Source: Chitinophagaceae bacterium (lineage in GTDB: Bacteria; Bacteroidota; Bacteroidia; Chitinophagales; Chitinophagaceae). From it: 64,000 nucleotides of DNA. Made by a program: the position numbers and the translations under genes. The stretch covers positions 62,001 through 126,000 of the forward strand of contig JAIYAN010000001.1 in assembly GCA_027489035.1 (NCBI GenBank). Direction: 5' to 3'. A model generated the notes under the pieces. It made no database searches. It was not told where the DNA came from and was given only the letters and a program-made list of their open reading frames with translations. Below, in pieces: positions 8,899 to 17,298 of this stretch (position 1 is the stretch's first letter; each line of letters opens with the position of its first letter).

Positions 8899-10602
8899 CT
8901 AATTCGAATTAAAATACGTTTCAATCATTTTTTTATCAGACTCATAGATATCTTCATGAAAAACAATTTCACCATTCTTTGCTTCACAAGTTATGTAATT
9001 AATAAATAGTGGCATTTCATTTCTAACAACAATACGTTTTCTTTTTTTAGCAGCAAGCCAATTATTAATAGAGTCGATTGTGTATTTTAATGAATCTGAA
9101 TTTTGGTAACGACTGCTATCAAACTGAGCAACAAATTTCGCCAATTGATCAAAACGCTCAACCCTAACACAACCATGGCTTAAAGCACGATTACTATTTT
9201 TAAATAAACTGCGCAAATTTGTATCGTGCAAGTAAACATCAAATGAATTTTTAAAATTGAATTTAATTACACCAAGTGCATTGCGATCTCCACTAGATTG
9301 ACGCACTTTATAAGGAATTCCTTTTTTAAAATTGCCCCAATTAACCACAATAGGATTAACACGTTTTCCATTGTTATCCTCCAAATGCAACCCTTTACGA
9401 GCAAGGTAGTTGTTGTTCCTTTTCAAACCCGGCAAAATCTCTTTTTTAATTATACTTACTGGCACTGTCCAAGTTGGATATAAAACCATTTCACTAATGT
9501 TACTTTTAAGCACTGGCGTTGGTGTATAAGGCCTACCACAAACAATTTTCGACAAAAATTGAATGCTATCACTTTTCCATGACTCCAATTTGTAGGCTGG
9601 TAAATTTACCCAAACAAATGCTTCTGGCAAAGAATCAAACTCCAATTTATACCTATCCAACGACAACATTATTCGCTTTAGCTTAAACTTATCAGTTAAG
9701 TTCAAATGTCCAATAATTTGTCTTCCAATTTTTCCATCTACTTCTAAATGATTGGTTTGTTGATACCTAGAAACTAATGATGCCAAACCCAATGAATCTA
9801 TATGTTTTACCGTGTCTAGTATTAAATAATTGGATTCAGCAAATCGCTTAATCAATTGTTTTACAAAATAAGCAGAATCTAGTGGCTGATTTTTATTGTA
9901 TGGATAATTCAGGTATGTAAAATGTTGCGTATCCATATTATTTACAAAATCATGCAACTCATTTACTAAATCGGTATAAGGTTTCCACTTTGGTTGGATG
10001 GATTTGAAAAACAAATTGGCATTTTTCGAAACAAAGTATTTGTCAATATTTGGTATAAAAAAATCGTTTTGCTTACTTACATTTTCTTTCCATGATAAGC
10101 TATCTGGAACAATTCTTCCTTGTTTTAAATCTTTAATTACATGTAAAAATGCATTGGTAAACAAGATATCTGCTTTGGCAAAAAATGCAGCATCAGGATT
10201 AATGAATTTGTGATTATATAATGAAACGATGTTTTTTAATGATTCAAATTGATAATCATTTTTATTCAACCCAACATAAATTGCTGTATCTAAAAAATGA
10301 ACAAAATCAATTGTTTTTGGATGTAATGAATCAGATTCAATCCAAACGGGATGAAAATCATTTTGTTTATATGCAGATTTTGTAACCGAAAAATAATCCA
10401 GAAAAACGGCATTATTTAAAATCACAAAGTTGGTAGAATCAATTTCAATTTGAGATTTAATAGAAATTGACAACTCTTTTTGAAAACCCGTTAAAGAGGA
10501 ACTTGAAGCAGATTTGTTTTTATTTTCATTTAAATGCTTACACCCCAATAAAATAAAAAATATCAGAAATATTTTGATTGAAGGTGTTGATTTTAAAAAC
10601 AT
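8899..10602 (-). CDS. L,D-transpeptidase (YcbB/LdtD-type), probable lipoprotein
   Basis: Forms 3-3 cross-links in peptidoglycan or attaches proteins to it, in the periplasm. The YkuD catalytic motif appears as ALSHGCVRVERF near residue 480, with catalytic Cys and the HGC..R core, preceded by YLHDT. A putative peptidoglycan-binding segment (YQQTNHLEVDGKIGRQII) lies mid-protein and the N-terminal half matches the scaffold domain of LdtD-like proteins. I place the start at the ATG at 10602 rather than 36 bp upstream, because this gives MFLKSTPSIKIFLIFFILLG-C, a lipoprotein signal with a LLGC lipobox. The length of 567 residues fits the family. Confidence 0.92.
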   Translation of the reverse strand: MFLKSTPSIKIFLIFFILLGCKHLNENKNKSASSSSLTGFQKELSISIKSQIEIDSTNFVILNNAVFLDYFSVTKSAYKQNDFHPVWIESDSLHPKTIDFVHFLDTAIYVGLNKNDYQFESLKNIVSLYNHKFINPDAAFFAKADILFTNAFLHVIKDLKQGRIVPDSLSWKENVSKQNDFFIPNIDKYFVSKNANLFFKSIQPKWKPYTDLVNELHDFVNNMDTQHFTYLNYPYNKNQPLDSAYFVKQLIKRFAESNYLILDTVKHIDSLGLASLVSRYQQTNHLEVDGKIGRQIIGHLNLTDKFKLKRIMLSLDRYKLEFDSLPEAFVWVNLPAYKLESWKSDSIQFLSKIVCGRPYTPTPVLKSNISEMVLYPTWTVPVSIIKKEILPGLKRNNNYLARKGLHLEDNNGKRVNPIVVNWGNFKKGIPYKVRQSSGDRNALGVIKFNFKNSFDVYLHDTNLRSLFKNSNRALSHGCVRVERFDQLAKFVAQFDSSRYQNSDSLKYTIDSINNWLAAKKRKRIVVRNEMPLFINYITCEAKNGEIVFHEDIYESDKKMIETYFNSN

Positions 10603-10795
10603 ATTTGGCTTAAAACATTGAATAGTTTGAATTCCCAAAACAAATTACGATAAATTATCATTATGCGTTAAAAAATTAATTTACAATATAATTTTTTGAT
10701 TAAAAATTACATTCAACATTCGAATTGCCAATAAAATTTTCAAATGGTTTTAAAAGATTAATTTGCAAACTACATTCTACAAAAAAGGTATAACT

Positions 10796-11905
10796 ATGAC
10801 TTATTACATTATAGCTGGTGAGGCAAGTGGCGACTTACACGGTAGCAATTTAATTAATTCATTAAACAAATTGGATGATAAAATTGAAGTGCGTGCTTGG
10901 GGAGGAGATTTGATGCAAGATGCCGGAGCAAAAATTGTAAAACATTATAGAGAATTGGCATTCATGGGATTTATAGAAGTTGTAAAAAACCTTGGAACGA
11001 TTTTAAAAAATATTTCATTTTGCAAACAAGATATAATTAAATTCAAACCTGATGTTTTGATTTTGATTGATTACCCAGGTTTTAATTTGCGTATTGCAAA
11101 ATGGGCTAAATCAAAAGGCATAAAAGTGGTTTATTTTATTTCTCCGCAAATTTGGGCATGGAAGGAAAATAGAATTAACACCATTAAATCTAGTGTTGAC
11201 AAGATGTTGGTGATCCTCCCTTTTGAATCTGCTTTTTATAGTAAAAGGAATTATATCGTAGATTATGTAGGGCACCCACTTGTTGAAGTGGTTGATTCAT
11301 TTATTCAAAATCAAAACACACCAAGAAAAAAATGGGAATCGCGATCTATTATTGGCATTTTGCCTGGTAGCAGAAAGCAAGAAATAAAAATTAAACTTCC
11401 CATTATGTTGGAAGTGGCCAAACAAATGCCCAGCTTACAATTTATTGTAGCCAAAGCGCCGGGAATTGAAGATGCGTTTTATGAAGATTTATTAAAAGAT
11501 TATAAAAATGTAAGCACGTTAAAAAACCAAACGTACAACTTACTTTACGAAGCAAAAGCGGCTTTAGTTACAAGCGGAACAGCTACATTAGAAACAGCAC
11601 TCTTTGGTGTTCCTCAAATTATATGTTACAAAGGCAGTTCGATTTCTTATGAAATTGCAAAACGGATTGTCAAAATAAAATACATTGGGTTGGTAAATTT
11701 AATTATGGACAAACCAGTTGTGAAGGAGTTGATACAAAATGATTTAACTACAGAAAATATCACGACTGAATTAAATTTGATTTTGAATAACGAGTCAAAG
11801 CAACATCAAATTTTTGAAGATTATGCCACATTAAAAAAATTATTGGCATCTGGAGGTGATGCATCAAAAAATGCAGCAGAGATTATTTATGGCCTTTTTA
11901 AATAA
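10796..11905 (+). CDS. lpxB: Lipid-A-disaccharide synthase
   Basis: Condenses UDP-2,3-diacylglucosamine with lipid X to make the lipid A disaccharide, at the inner membrane. Diagnostic GT19 motifs are YYIIAGEASGDLHGSN at the N-terminus, ELAFMGFIEVVKN, LIDYPGFNLRIAKW, YFISPQIWAWKENR, VGHPLVE, GILPGSRKQEI and TSGTATLETALFGVPQI. The ATG at 10796 starts exactly at the conserved block. A TTG 33 bp upstream would extend the frame but add unconserved residues. The length of 369 residues fits the family. Shows that the organism makes lipid A. Confidence 0.97.
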   Translation: MTYYIIAGEASGDLHGSNLINSLNKLDDKIEVRAWGGDLMQDAGAKIVKHYRELAFMGFIEVVKNLGTILKNISFCKQDIIKFKPDVLILIDYPGFNLRIAKWAKSKGIKVVYFISPQIWAWKENRINTIKSSVDKMLVILPFESAFYSKRNYIVDYVGHPLVEVVDSFIQNQNTPRKKWESRSIIGILPGSRKQEIKIKLPIMLEVAKQMPSLQFIVAKAPGIEDAFYEDLLKDYKNVSTLKNQTYNLLYEAKAALVTSGTATLETALFGVPQIICYKGSSISYEIAKRIVKIKYIGLVNLIMDKPVVKELIQNDLTTENITTELNLILNNESKQHQIFEDYATLKKLLASGGDASKNAAEIIYGLFK

Positions 11906-11909
11906 TCAA

Positions 11910-12077
11910 TTATTTTTTGAAGAAAAGTTTCACAAGAATCACTATAATAGCAAATAAGAACAAGAAAATAGATAAACGGTTTATTCCATGCATATACTTC
12001 ATCCATTGCGTATTTTTAGCATTGGGGTCTTTCTTTTTCAAGAACAAATATTCAGCCAATTGATTTTTAATATTCAT
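11910..12077 (-). CDS. Small membrane protein, 55 residues (DUF6728-like)
   Basis: A short minus-strand gene, ATG at 12075-12077 and TAA at 11910-11912, encoding 55 residues: NQLAEYLFLKKKDPNA, then QWMKYMHGINRLS, then one hydrophobic helix (IFLFLFAIIVILVKLF) and a KK tail. The FFxKKDPN..., MHGIN and single C-terminal membrane helix match my memory of a small Bacteroidota family annotated DUF6728. It lies immediately downstream (convergent) of lpxB. Its role is unknown. The family assignment is from memory and moderate; the coding call rests on clean codon use and start and stop placement. Confidence 0.75.
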   Translation of the reverse strand: MNIKNQLAEYLFLKKKDPNAKNTQWMKYMHGINRLSIFLFLFAIIVILVKLFFKK

Positions 12078-12124
12078 AACATGTAATTTCTAGGATAACA
12101 ATGTAGATGTGAAAATGTTAGTGA

Positions 12125-12844
12125 TTATTTTTTTTCGAATAACCACCAACGTGGATTTCTTGCTTTTTTATATTTCAAATTAAATTTTTCAATGGCATTT
12201 TTTCTTAGGTGATTGATGGCATCGTCAACAGAATCAGTAAACAAGCAAAGCGATAAATCTTCAGTAGAAATAGTTCCTTTTGCTTTCATCAAATCGATAT
12301 GTTCAATAAGTTCTTTGTGATATTCAGTATCAAAAACTATTATAGGAAATTCTTTAAGCATGCGTGTTTGTATCAACGTTAGGGCTTCAAAATACTCATC
12401 CAATGTACCAAAGCCGCCGGGCATTACAATAAACGCATAAGAGTATTTTATAAGTAAAGTTTTGCGTACAAAAAAGTATCTAATATTTACAAATGTATCA
12501 AGATAATCATTTTCTTTTTGTTCGAAAGGAAGCAAAATATTACAACCCACACTCTTACCTCCTACTTGCTTTGCACCTTTATTAGCAGCCTCCATAATAC
12601 CAGGGCCTCCGCCAGTCATAACTGTAAATCCAAGTTTGGCCACTTGTGCAGACAACTCTTCGGTTTTTTTATAATAAGGATGATTTTCATTAAAACGTGC
12701 AGAGCCAAAAATAGTAACGCAAGGACCAGCAAAATGCAGTTTTCTGAACCCTTTGATGAACTCAATAAATACTTTAAATGCGAAGAAAAATTCTTGAATT
12801 CGATTTTGCGGCCCATCAAGAAATTGAATGTCGTTTTTTTTCAT
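12125..12844 (-). CDS. LOG-family Rossmann-fold protein (TIGR00730 type)
   Basis: A 239-residue cytoplasmic protein with both signature motifs of the lysine-decarboxylase-like (LOG) family: GGGPGIMEAANKGA near residue 79 and MPGGFGTLDEYFEAL near residue 142. Members characterised in plants, fungi and bacteria are phosphoribohydrolases that release the base from cytokinin-type or purine nucleoside monophosphates. The bacterial substrate is generally unproven. It runs in the same direction as the small membrane protein at 11910, with a 47-bp gap, so co-transcription is possible. Confidence 0.93.
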   Translation of the reverse strand: MKKNDIQFLDGPQNRIQEFFFAFKVFIEFIKGFRKLHFAGPCVTIFGSARFNENHPYYKKTEELSAQVAKLGFTVMTGGGPGIMEAANKGAKQVGGKSVGCNILLPFEQKENDYLDTFVNIRYFFVRKTLLIKYSYAFIVMPGGFGTLDEYFEALTLIQTRMLKEFPIIVFDTEYHKELIEHIDLMKAKGTISTEDLSLCLFTDSVDDAINHLRKNAIEKFNLKYKKARNPRWWLFEKK

Positions 12845-12973
12845 GTTTAAAAATGTTTGTTGGACTATTTAAAAGTACGATGATATTTTTGAGAAATCAA
12901 GAAGTTGATTTTTAGCATTTTTTTCAACGTCTATAAATTCAACTACATCTAAAGAAGTAAAAAAATCAATTTA

Positions 12974-13897
12974 TCAGTACAATTCATACCAAATAAACTT
13001 ATCCTGAACAATATTTGATTTTTCTTTTTTCAAGTAATTTAAAAATGCCAAAGATGCAGGTGCATGCTTCTTTCCTTTTAACCAAATCAAACTCCAGTTG
13101 GTTGTAATAGGAAGTCCTTTAACAGGAATGATTTGCAATTCATGGTTATGCAGTTCATTTCTTATGCCAATCAAAGGCATAATGGAATAACCTAACCCAG
13201 CTAGTAAAGCTTGTTTAACAGCTTCATTAGAAGTCAACTCCATTTTTTTTACAATTTCTAAATGATGACGTTCAATAAATGACTCCATTTTTTGACGCGT
13301 ACCGGAACCTTTTTCCCTGAAAATCAAAGGCAACTCTTTAAATATTTCTTTTGTTTTTATTTCTTTTTTAAATTTTGTTTTTGAGCTTCCAACTAGGTAT
13401 AATTTATTTTGAAGTAAATCCAATTTCTCCACATTGATTGTACCCGGCAAAATTGAAACCAATGCAAAATCAACTTCATTATTTTCCAAACTTTCTATTA
13501 CTTTATTCTTATTGGTAACATCCATTAATAATTCGACTCCGGAATGCTGCTTTAGGAAATCAGCTAAAAAATAAGGCATAACATAGTTTCCGGTAGAAAC
13601 CACTGATATTTTTAATCGACCAGTAAGTTGGCCTTTATAAGATAACATTTTATGGTTAAGGGCATGAACTTGATTGATTATATTTTCTGCAGTTTCAGAA
13701 ATTTCTTTTCCAAAATCAGTAATGTATATTTTTCTACCAACAACCTCCGTAAGTGGTAATTCAAACTGCTCCTGAAAATTTTTGAGTTGAATAGATACCG
13801 CAGGTTGCGTCAAATGCAATTCTTCGGCAGCTTTTGTAACACTTTTTAATTGAACAATTTTTAAAAATATCTGTAATTGATTAAGGGTATAATTCAT
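12974..13897 (-). CDS. LysR-family transcriptional regulator
   Basis: A 307-residue regulator. The N-terminal winged helix-turn-helix is clear (LNQLQIFLKIVQLKSVTKAA, then LHLTQPAVSIQLKNFQ), followed by a periplasmic-binding-like effector domain from about residue 90 (LKISVVSTGNYVMPYFLADFL; FREKGSGTRQKME). It resembles the CbbR/CmpR branch that senses inorganic carbon metabolites, but that placement is inferred. It is transcribed divergently from the Sua5-PyrC-SbtA operon, the usual layout for a LysR regulator and its target. Confidence 0.93.
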   Translation of the reverse strand: MNYTLNQLQIFLKIVQLKSVTKAAEELHLTQPAVSIQLKNFQEQFELPLTEVVGRKIYITDFGKEISETAENIINQVHALNHKMLSYKGQLTGRLKISVVSTGNYVMPYFLADFLKQHSGVELLMDVTNKNKVIESLENNEVDFALVSILPGTINVEKLDLLQNKLYLVGSSKTKFKKEIKTKEIFKELPLIFREKGSGTRQKMESFIERHHLEIVKKMELTSNEAVKQALLAGLGYSIMPLIGIRNELHNHELQIIPVKGLPITTNWSLIWLKGKKHAPASLAFLNYLKKEKSNIVQDKFIWYELY

Positions 13898-14120
13898 AAA
13901 TTATTTTTATTAATTTTATTACAAAGATAAATGTTAGTTTATAAATTTCTATGCTGAAATTTGCAACGTAAATCAATTTAAAATACTAATCTTAATACTA
14001 GCTGCTATAACATTAAAATATAAATCAAAAACTATAAAATAAGTTAAAAAGAAAATACAAAACACATCTAATTACACTTATTGTGGAGTCATAAATTGAG
14101 ATTAAAAAAGAATCAATATT
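13898..14120. promoter_or_regulatory. Divergent control region between LysR gene and its presumed target operon
   Basis: A 223-bp AT-rich gap between two divergent starts. It contains direct repeats AATACTA at 13982 and 13994 (12-bp spacing) and palindrome-prone ATAAA/TTTAT words near 13930-13950. No clear T-N11-A site could be fixed by eye. The LysR binding site is expected here from the general logic of the family. Confidence 0.4.
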
Positions 14121-14957
14121 ATGTTTAATGGAAGAAAATTAATTATAGCCACAAAGCATAAAAAAGAAAATGTTATCTCGTCAATTCTTGAAAAAACATT
14201 AGGTGTAATTTGTTTTACTCCAAATGAATTTGACACAGATCAATTTGGAACATTTACGGGAGAGATTGAGCGAAAAGAATACCCAATAAATACGATAAGA
14301 GCCAAGTGTTTGCAAGCAATGATATTATTCAATTGCGATTTGGGTATTGCCAGCGAAGGATCATTTGGTCCACATCCTTCTTTGTATTTCGTCCCAGCAG
14401 ATGATGAGGTTCTGATATTTATTGATAAAAAAAATAAACTTGAAATTATTGTACGAGAAATTAGTACTGAAACAAATTTTAATGGAGAAATCATTAACAA
14501 CAAAATACAATTGAAAGCATTTGCTGATAAAGTTCAATTTCCAACGCATGCAATCATAGCCCAAAAAACTAAGGATGATTTTTCAGAAATTGAAAAAGGA
14601 ATAAATTCATGGGATAAACTATTGGAAGTATTTGATTATTTCACCGCTAAATACGAATCTATTTATCTGGAAACAGATATGCGCGCCATGTTTAATCCAA
14701 CCCGAATGAAAGTCATTGAAAAAGCAACCCTCAAATTAGCTGATAAAATAAATTCAACTTGTCCTGATTGCGATACACCAGGATTTGGAATAGTTGATTA
14801 TAAAATAGGACTCCCTTGTGAAGAATGTAATTATCCCACCAATAGTACACTAAGTCATATTTATACATGTGTAAAATGCGCTTACAGTAAAGAACAAAAA
14901 TACCCTAACGGAAAAAATACTGAAAACCCAATGTATTGCGATAGATGCAACCCATAA
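14121..14957 (+). CDS. Zinc-ribbon protein of unknown function (DUF6671-like)
   Basis: A 278-residue protein with an alpha/beta N-terminal domain (KLIIATKHKKENVI; RAKCLQAMILFNCDLGIASE; SFGPHP) and a C-terminal segment with four CxxC pairs: CPDC, CEEC, CVKC and CDRC between about residues 214 and 276, so probably two zinc-binding ribbons. I recognise the layout as the family named DUF6671, from memory. It is the first gene of the operon, ending 11 bp before sua5. The N-terminal block has a faint resemblance to nucleotide-house-cleaning folds, which I do not press. Function unknown; the operon suggests a link to bicarbonate supply or tRNA modification. Confidence 0.75.
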   Translation: MFNGRKLIIATKHKKENVISSILEKTLGVICFTPNEFDTDQFGTFTGEIERKEYPINTIRAKCLQAMILFNCDLGIASEGSFGPHPSLYFVPADDEVLIFIDKKNKLEIIVREISTETNFNGEIINNKIQLKAFADKVQFPTHAIIAQKTKDDFSEIEKGINSWDKLLEVFDYFTAKYESIYLETDMRAMFNPTRMKVIEKATLKLADKINSTCPDCDTPGFGIVDYKIGLPCEECNYPTNSTLSHIYTCVKCAYSKEQKYPNGKNTENPMYCDRCNP

Positions 14958-14968
14958 AAATATAAAAT

Positions 14969-15919
14969 ATGTTAACAAGAGATATAAATTTAGCTATTGA
15001 CTCATTAAAGAAAAATGAAGTAGTTGCCATTCCAACAGAAACAGTTTATGGTTTAGCTGGTAATGCGTTTAGTGAAATCGCTATCCACAAAATATTTACA
15101 ATTAAAAAAAGACCGCTGTATAATCCATTGATTGTCCACATCAAATCAATTGAATATTTAGAAAAAGTAGCCGTTGATATCCCAGAGACAGCATACTTGC
15201 TGGCAAAATATTTTTGGCCAGGACCACTAACTTTGGTTTTAAAAAAACATCCAGAAGTATCAGATTTAGTAAGTTCTGGAAAACCCACTGTTGCAGTTAG
15301 AGTGCCAAATCACTCATTGACATTATCTCTATTAGATTCACTTGAGTTCCCATTAGCTGCACCAAGTGCAAATCCATTTGGGTCAATTAGTCCAACATCT
15401 GCTGAACACGTTTTCAATTATTTCGGAACTACATTAGATGTTATATTAGATGGAGGTGAATGTGAAAGAGGAATCGAATCAACTATAATTGGATTTGAAA
15501 ATAACGAGCCCGTTCTTTACAGGCATGGTTCAATTTCTATTGAAGAAATTGAAATAAAAATTGGCAAAATTAAAATACATACAAAAAACGATAGTAACCC
15601 TGATGCACCTGGCATGCTTTCCCGACATTATTCACCTTCCACTAAAACATACCTCACGAACAATGTAACTGAATTAATAAAAACTTTCCCTGGAAAAAAA
15701 ATCGGTTTGTTAATGTTTCAAAATAAAGCGACAGTAGGCGATACTATTATTCAAGAAATACTATCTGAAAAAGGGGATATGACAATTGCGGCTCAAAATT
15801 TATATGCAGCATTACATCGATTAGACAATTGTAATTTGGATATCATCATAGCTGAAATATTTCCTGATGAAGGATTGGGTAAAACGATTAATGACCGACT
15901 AAAAAGGGCTTCAAAATAA
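14969..15919 (+). CDS. sua5: L-threonylcarbamoyladenylate synthase, Sua5 type
   Basis: Makes threonylcarbamoyl-AMP from threonine, bicarbonate and ATP, the first step of t6A37 tRNA modification. The YrdC domain fills the first 190 residues with PTETVYGLAGNA, KKRPLYNPLIVH, WPGPLTLVL, AVRVPNHSL, LAAPSANPFGSISPTS and ERGIESTIIGF. The linker APGMLSRHYSP and a second domain to residue 316 mark it as full-length Sua5 rather than short TsaC. It ends only 5 bp before the dihydroorotase start. Its use of bicarbonate fits the downstream bicarbonate permease. Confidence 0.95.
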   Translation: MLTRDINLAIDSLKKNEVVAIPTETVYGLAGNAFSEIAIHKIFTIKKRPLYNPLIVHIKSIEYLEKVAVDIPETAYLLAKYFWPGPLTLVLKKHPEVSDLVSSGKPTVAVRVPNHSLTLSLLDSLEFPLAAPSANPFGSISPTSAEHVFNYFGTTLDVILDGGECERGIESTIIGFENNEPVLYRHGSISIEEIEIKIGKIKIHTKNDSNPDAPGMLSRHYSPSTKTYLTNNVTELIKTFPGKKIGLLMFQNKATVGDTIIQEILSEKGDMTIAAQNLYAALHRLDNCNLDIIIAEIFPDEGLGKTINDRLKRASK

Positions 15920-15924
15920 AAGAG

Positions 15925-17277
15925 ATGAAAAAAATCATTAGAAATGCACTGGTAGTTAATGAAGGAAAAAAGATTTACGCGGATGTGCTTATTTCCAATC
16001 AAAGAATCGAAAAAATTGATTCATTAATAAGTCTATCTCATAAAAGCAACTACACTGAAATCAATGCAGAAGGACTTTGTTTGTTTCCAGGTATTATAGA
16101 TGATCAAGTTCATTTTCGGGATCCCGGACTTACGCATAAGGGTAGCATTTATTCTGAATCACGTGCTGCAGTTGCTGGTGGAATAACTTCATTTATGGAC
16201 ATGCCCAATACAATACCCAATACACTAACACAGGAATTGTTAGAAGAAAAATATGAGATTGCTTCAAGATCATCTGTGGCTAATTATTCTTTTTTTATGG
16301 GGATTAATCAAAACAATTTAGAAGAAGCGTTAAAAACCAATACAGAAAATGTATGTGGAATTACTGATGATGGCCTGTATTTTAATAATGACGATGGAAT
16401 ACTGGCTAATTACCCTGATTTTTTGGAAATACTATTTTCAAAAACAAATACTCTAGTGGCACTACATAGTGAAGATGATCAAATCATAAAAAACAACATC
16501 ATACAATTTAAAAAGCAATACGGTCAAAATGTTCCCGTGTCATGTCATCCAATAATCAGAAGCCATGAAGCATGTGTAAAAGCCACTGAGCGCGTTTTGA
16601 ATATTGCAAAAAAGCACAACAACAGACTTCATTTTTTTCACATCTCCACTTTGGAAGAAGCCAATTTATTTGAAAATACTTTACCAGTTAACCAAAAACG
16701 AATTACTGCAGAGGCTTGTATTCATCATCTTTGTTTTTCGGATAAAGATTACGAAAAGTTAGGGAATAAAATAAAATGGAACCCAGCTATTAAATCAGAA
16801 AAAGACAAAGATGGACTACTTCAGTCATTACTAGATAATAGAATTGATTTTATTGCTACAGATCATGCCCCGCATACTATAGAAGAAAAAAACAAAACCT
16901 ACTTTAACGCAATGTCAGGCGGCCCTTTGGTGCAGCACGCATTGTATGCAATGCTAGATATTTTTTTTCAAGGCAAGATAAGTTTAGAAAAAATAGCTGA
17001 AAAAATGAGCCATCATGTTGCAGATGCATATAGAATCATTGATCGGGGCTATATCAGAGAGGGATATTATGCAGATTTAGTATTAATAGATTTAAACAAA
17101 AGCTGGATTGTAAAGCCACAAAATATTTTATACAAATGCAAATGGTCACCTTTTGAAAATCATAAATTCCAAAGTACAATAATCAAAACTTTTGTAAATG
17201 GAAATTTAGTTTATGACAATGGCATTTCTGAAAATGTAAATAATGGAATGAGATTGCAATTCTCAAAATATAGATAG
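15925..17277 (+). CDS. pyrC: Dihydroorotase
   Basis: Interconverts carbamoyl-aspartate and dihydroorotate in pyrimidine synthesis. The 450-residue amidohydrolase shows LFPGIIDDQVHFRDPGLTHK, in which Gln replaces the first His of the usual HxH pair. As I recall, this DDQVHFR form is normal for Bacteroidota dihydroorotases. Other active-site blocks are SFMDMPNT, ALHSEDD, HFFHIST, ITAEACIHHL, KWNPAIKS and IATDHAPH. It lies third in a tight operon, 5 bp after sua5 and 21 bp before the permease. A hydantoinase or allantoinase role is possible for the superfamily but less likely given these motifs. Confidence 0.93.
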   Translation: MKKIIRNALVVNEGKKIYADVLISNQRIEKIDSLISLSHKSNYTEINAEGLCLFPGIIDDQVHFRDPGLTHKGSIYSESRAAVAGGITSFMDMPNTIPNTLTQELLEEKYEIASRSSVANYSFFMGINQNNLEEALKTNTENVCGITDDGLYFNNDDGILANYPDFLEILFSKTNTLVALHSEDDQIIKNNIIQFKKQYGQNVPVSCHPIIRSHEACVKATERVLNIAKKHNNRLHFFHISTLEEANLFENTLPVNQKRITAEACIHHLCFSDKDYEKLGNKIKWNPAIKSEKDKDGLLQSLLDNRIDFIATDHAPHTIEEKNKTYFNAMSGGPLVQHALYAMLDIFFQGKISLEKIAEKMSHHVADAYRIIDRGYIREGYYADLVLIDLNKSWIVKPQNILYKCKWSPFENHKFQSTIIKTFVNGNLVYDNGISENVNNGMRLQFSKYR

Positions 17278-17298
17278 TATAACATTTAATAAATTGCT

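Noticed and set aside
10763-10795. Upstream TTG start for lpxB
   Set aside because: The added residues are unconserved, whereas the ATG at 10796 begins at the family's first conserved strand.
15925-17277. Loss of a metal-binding His in dihydroorotase (DDQVHFR) as evidence of an inactive paralogue
   Set aside because: This Gln variant is, to my knowledge, the normal form in Bacteroidota dihydroorotases, and the other active-site blocks are intact.
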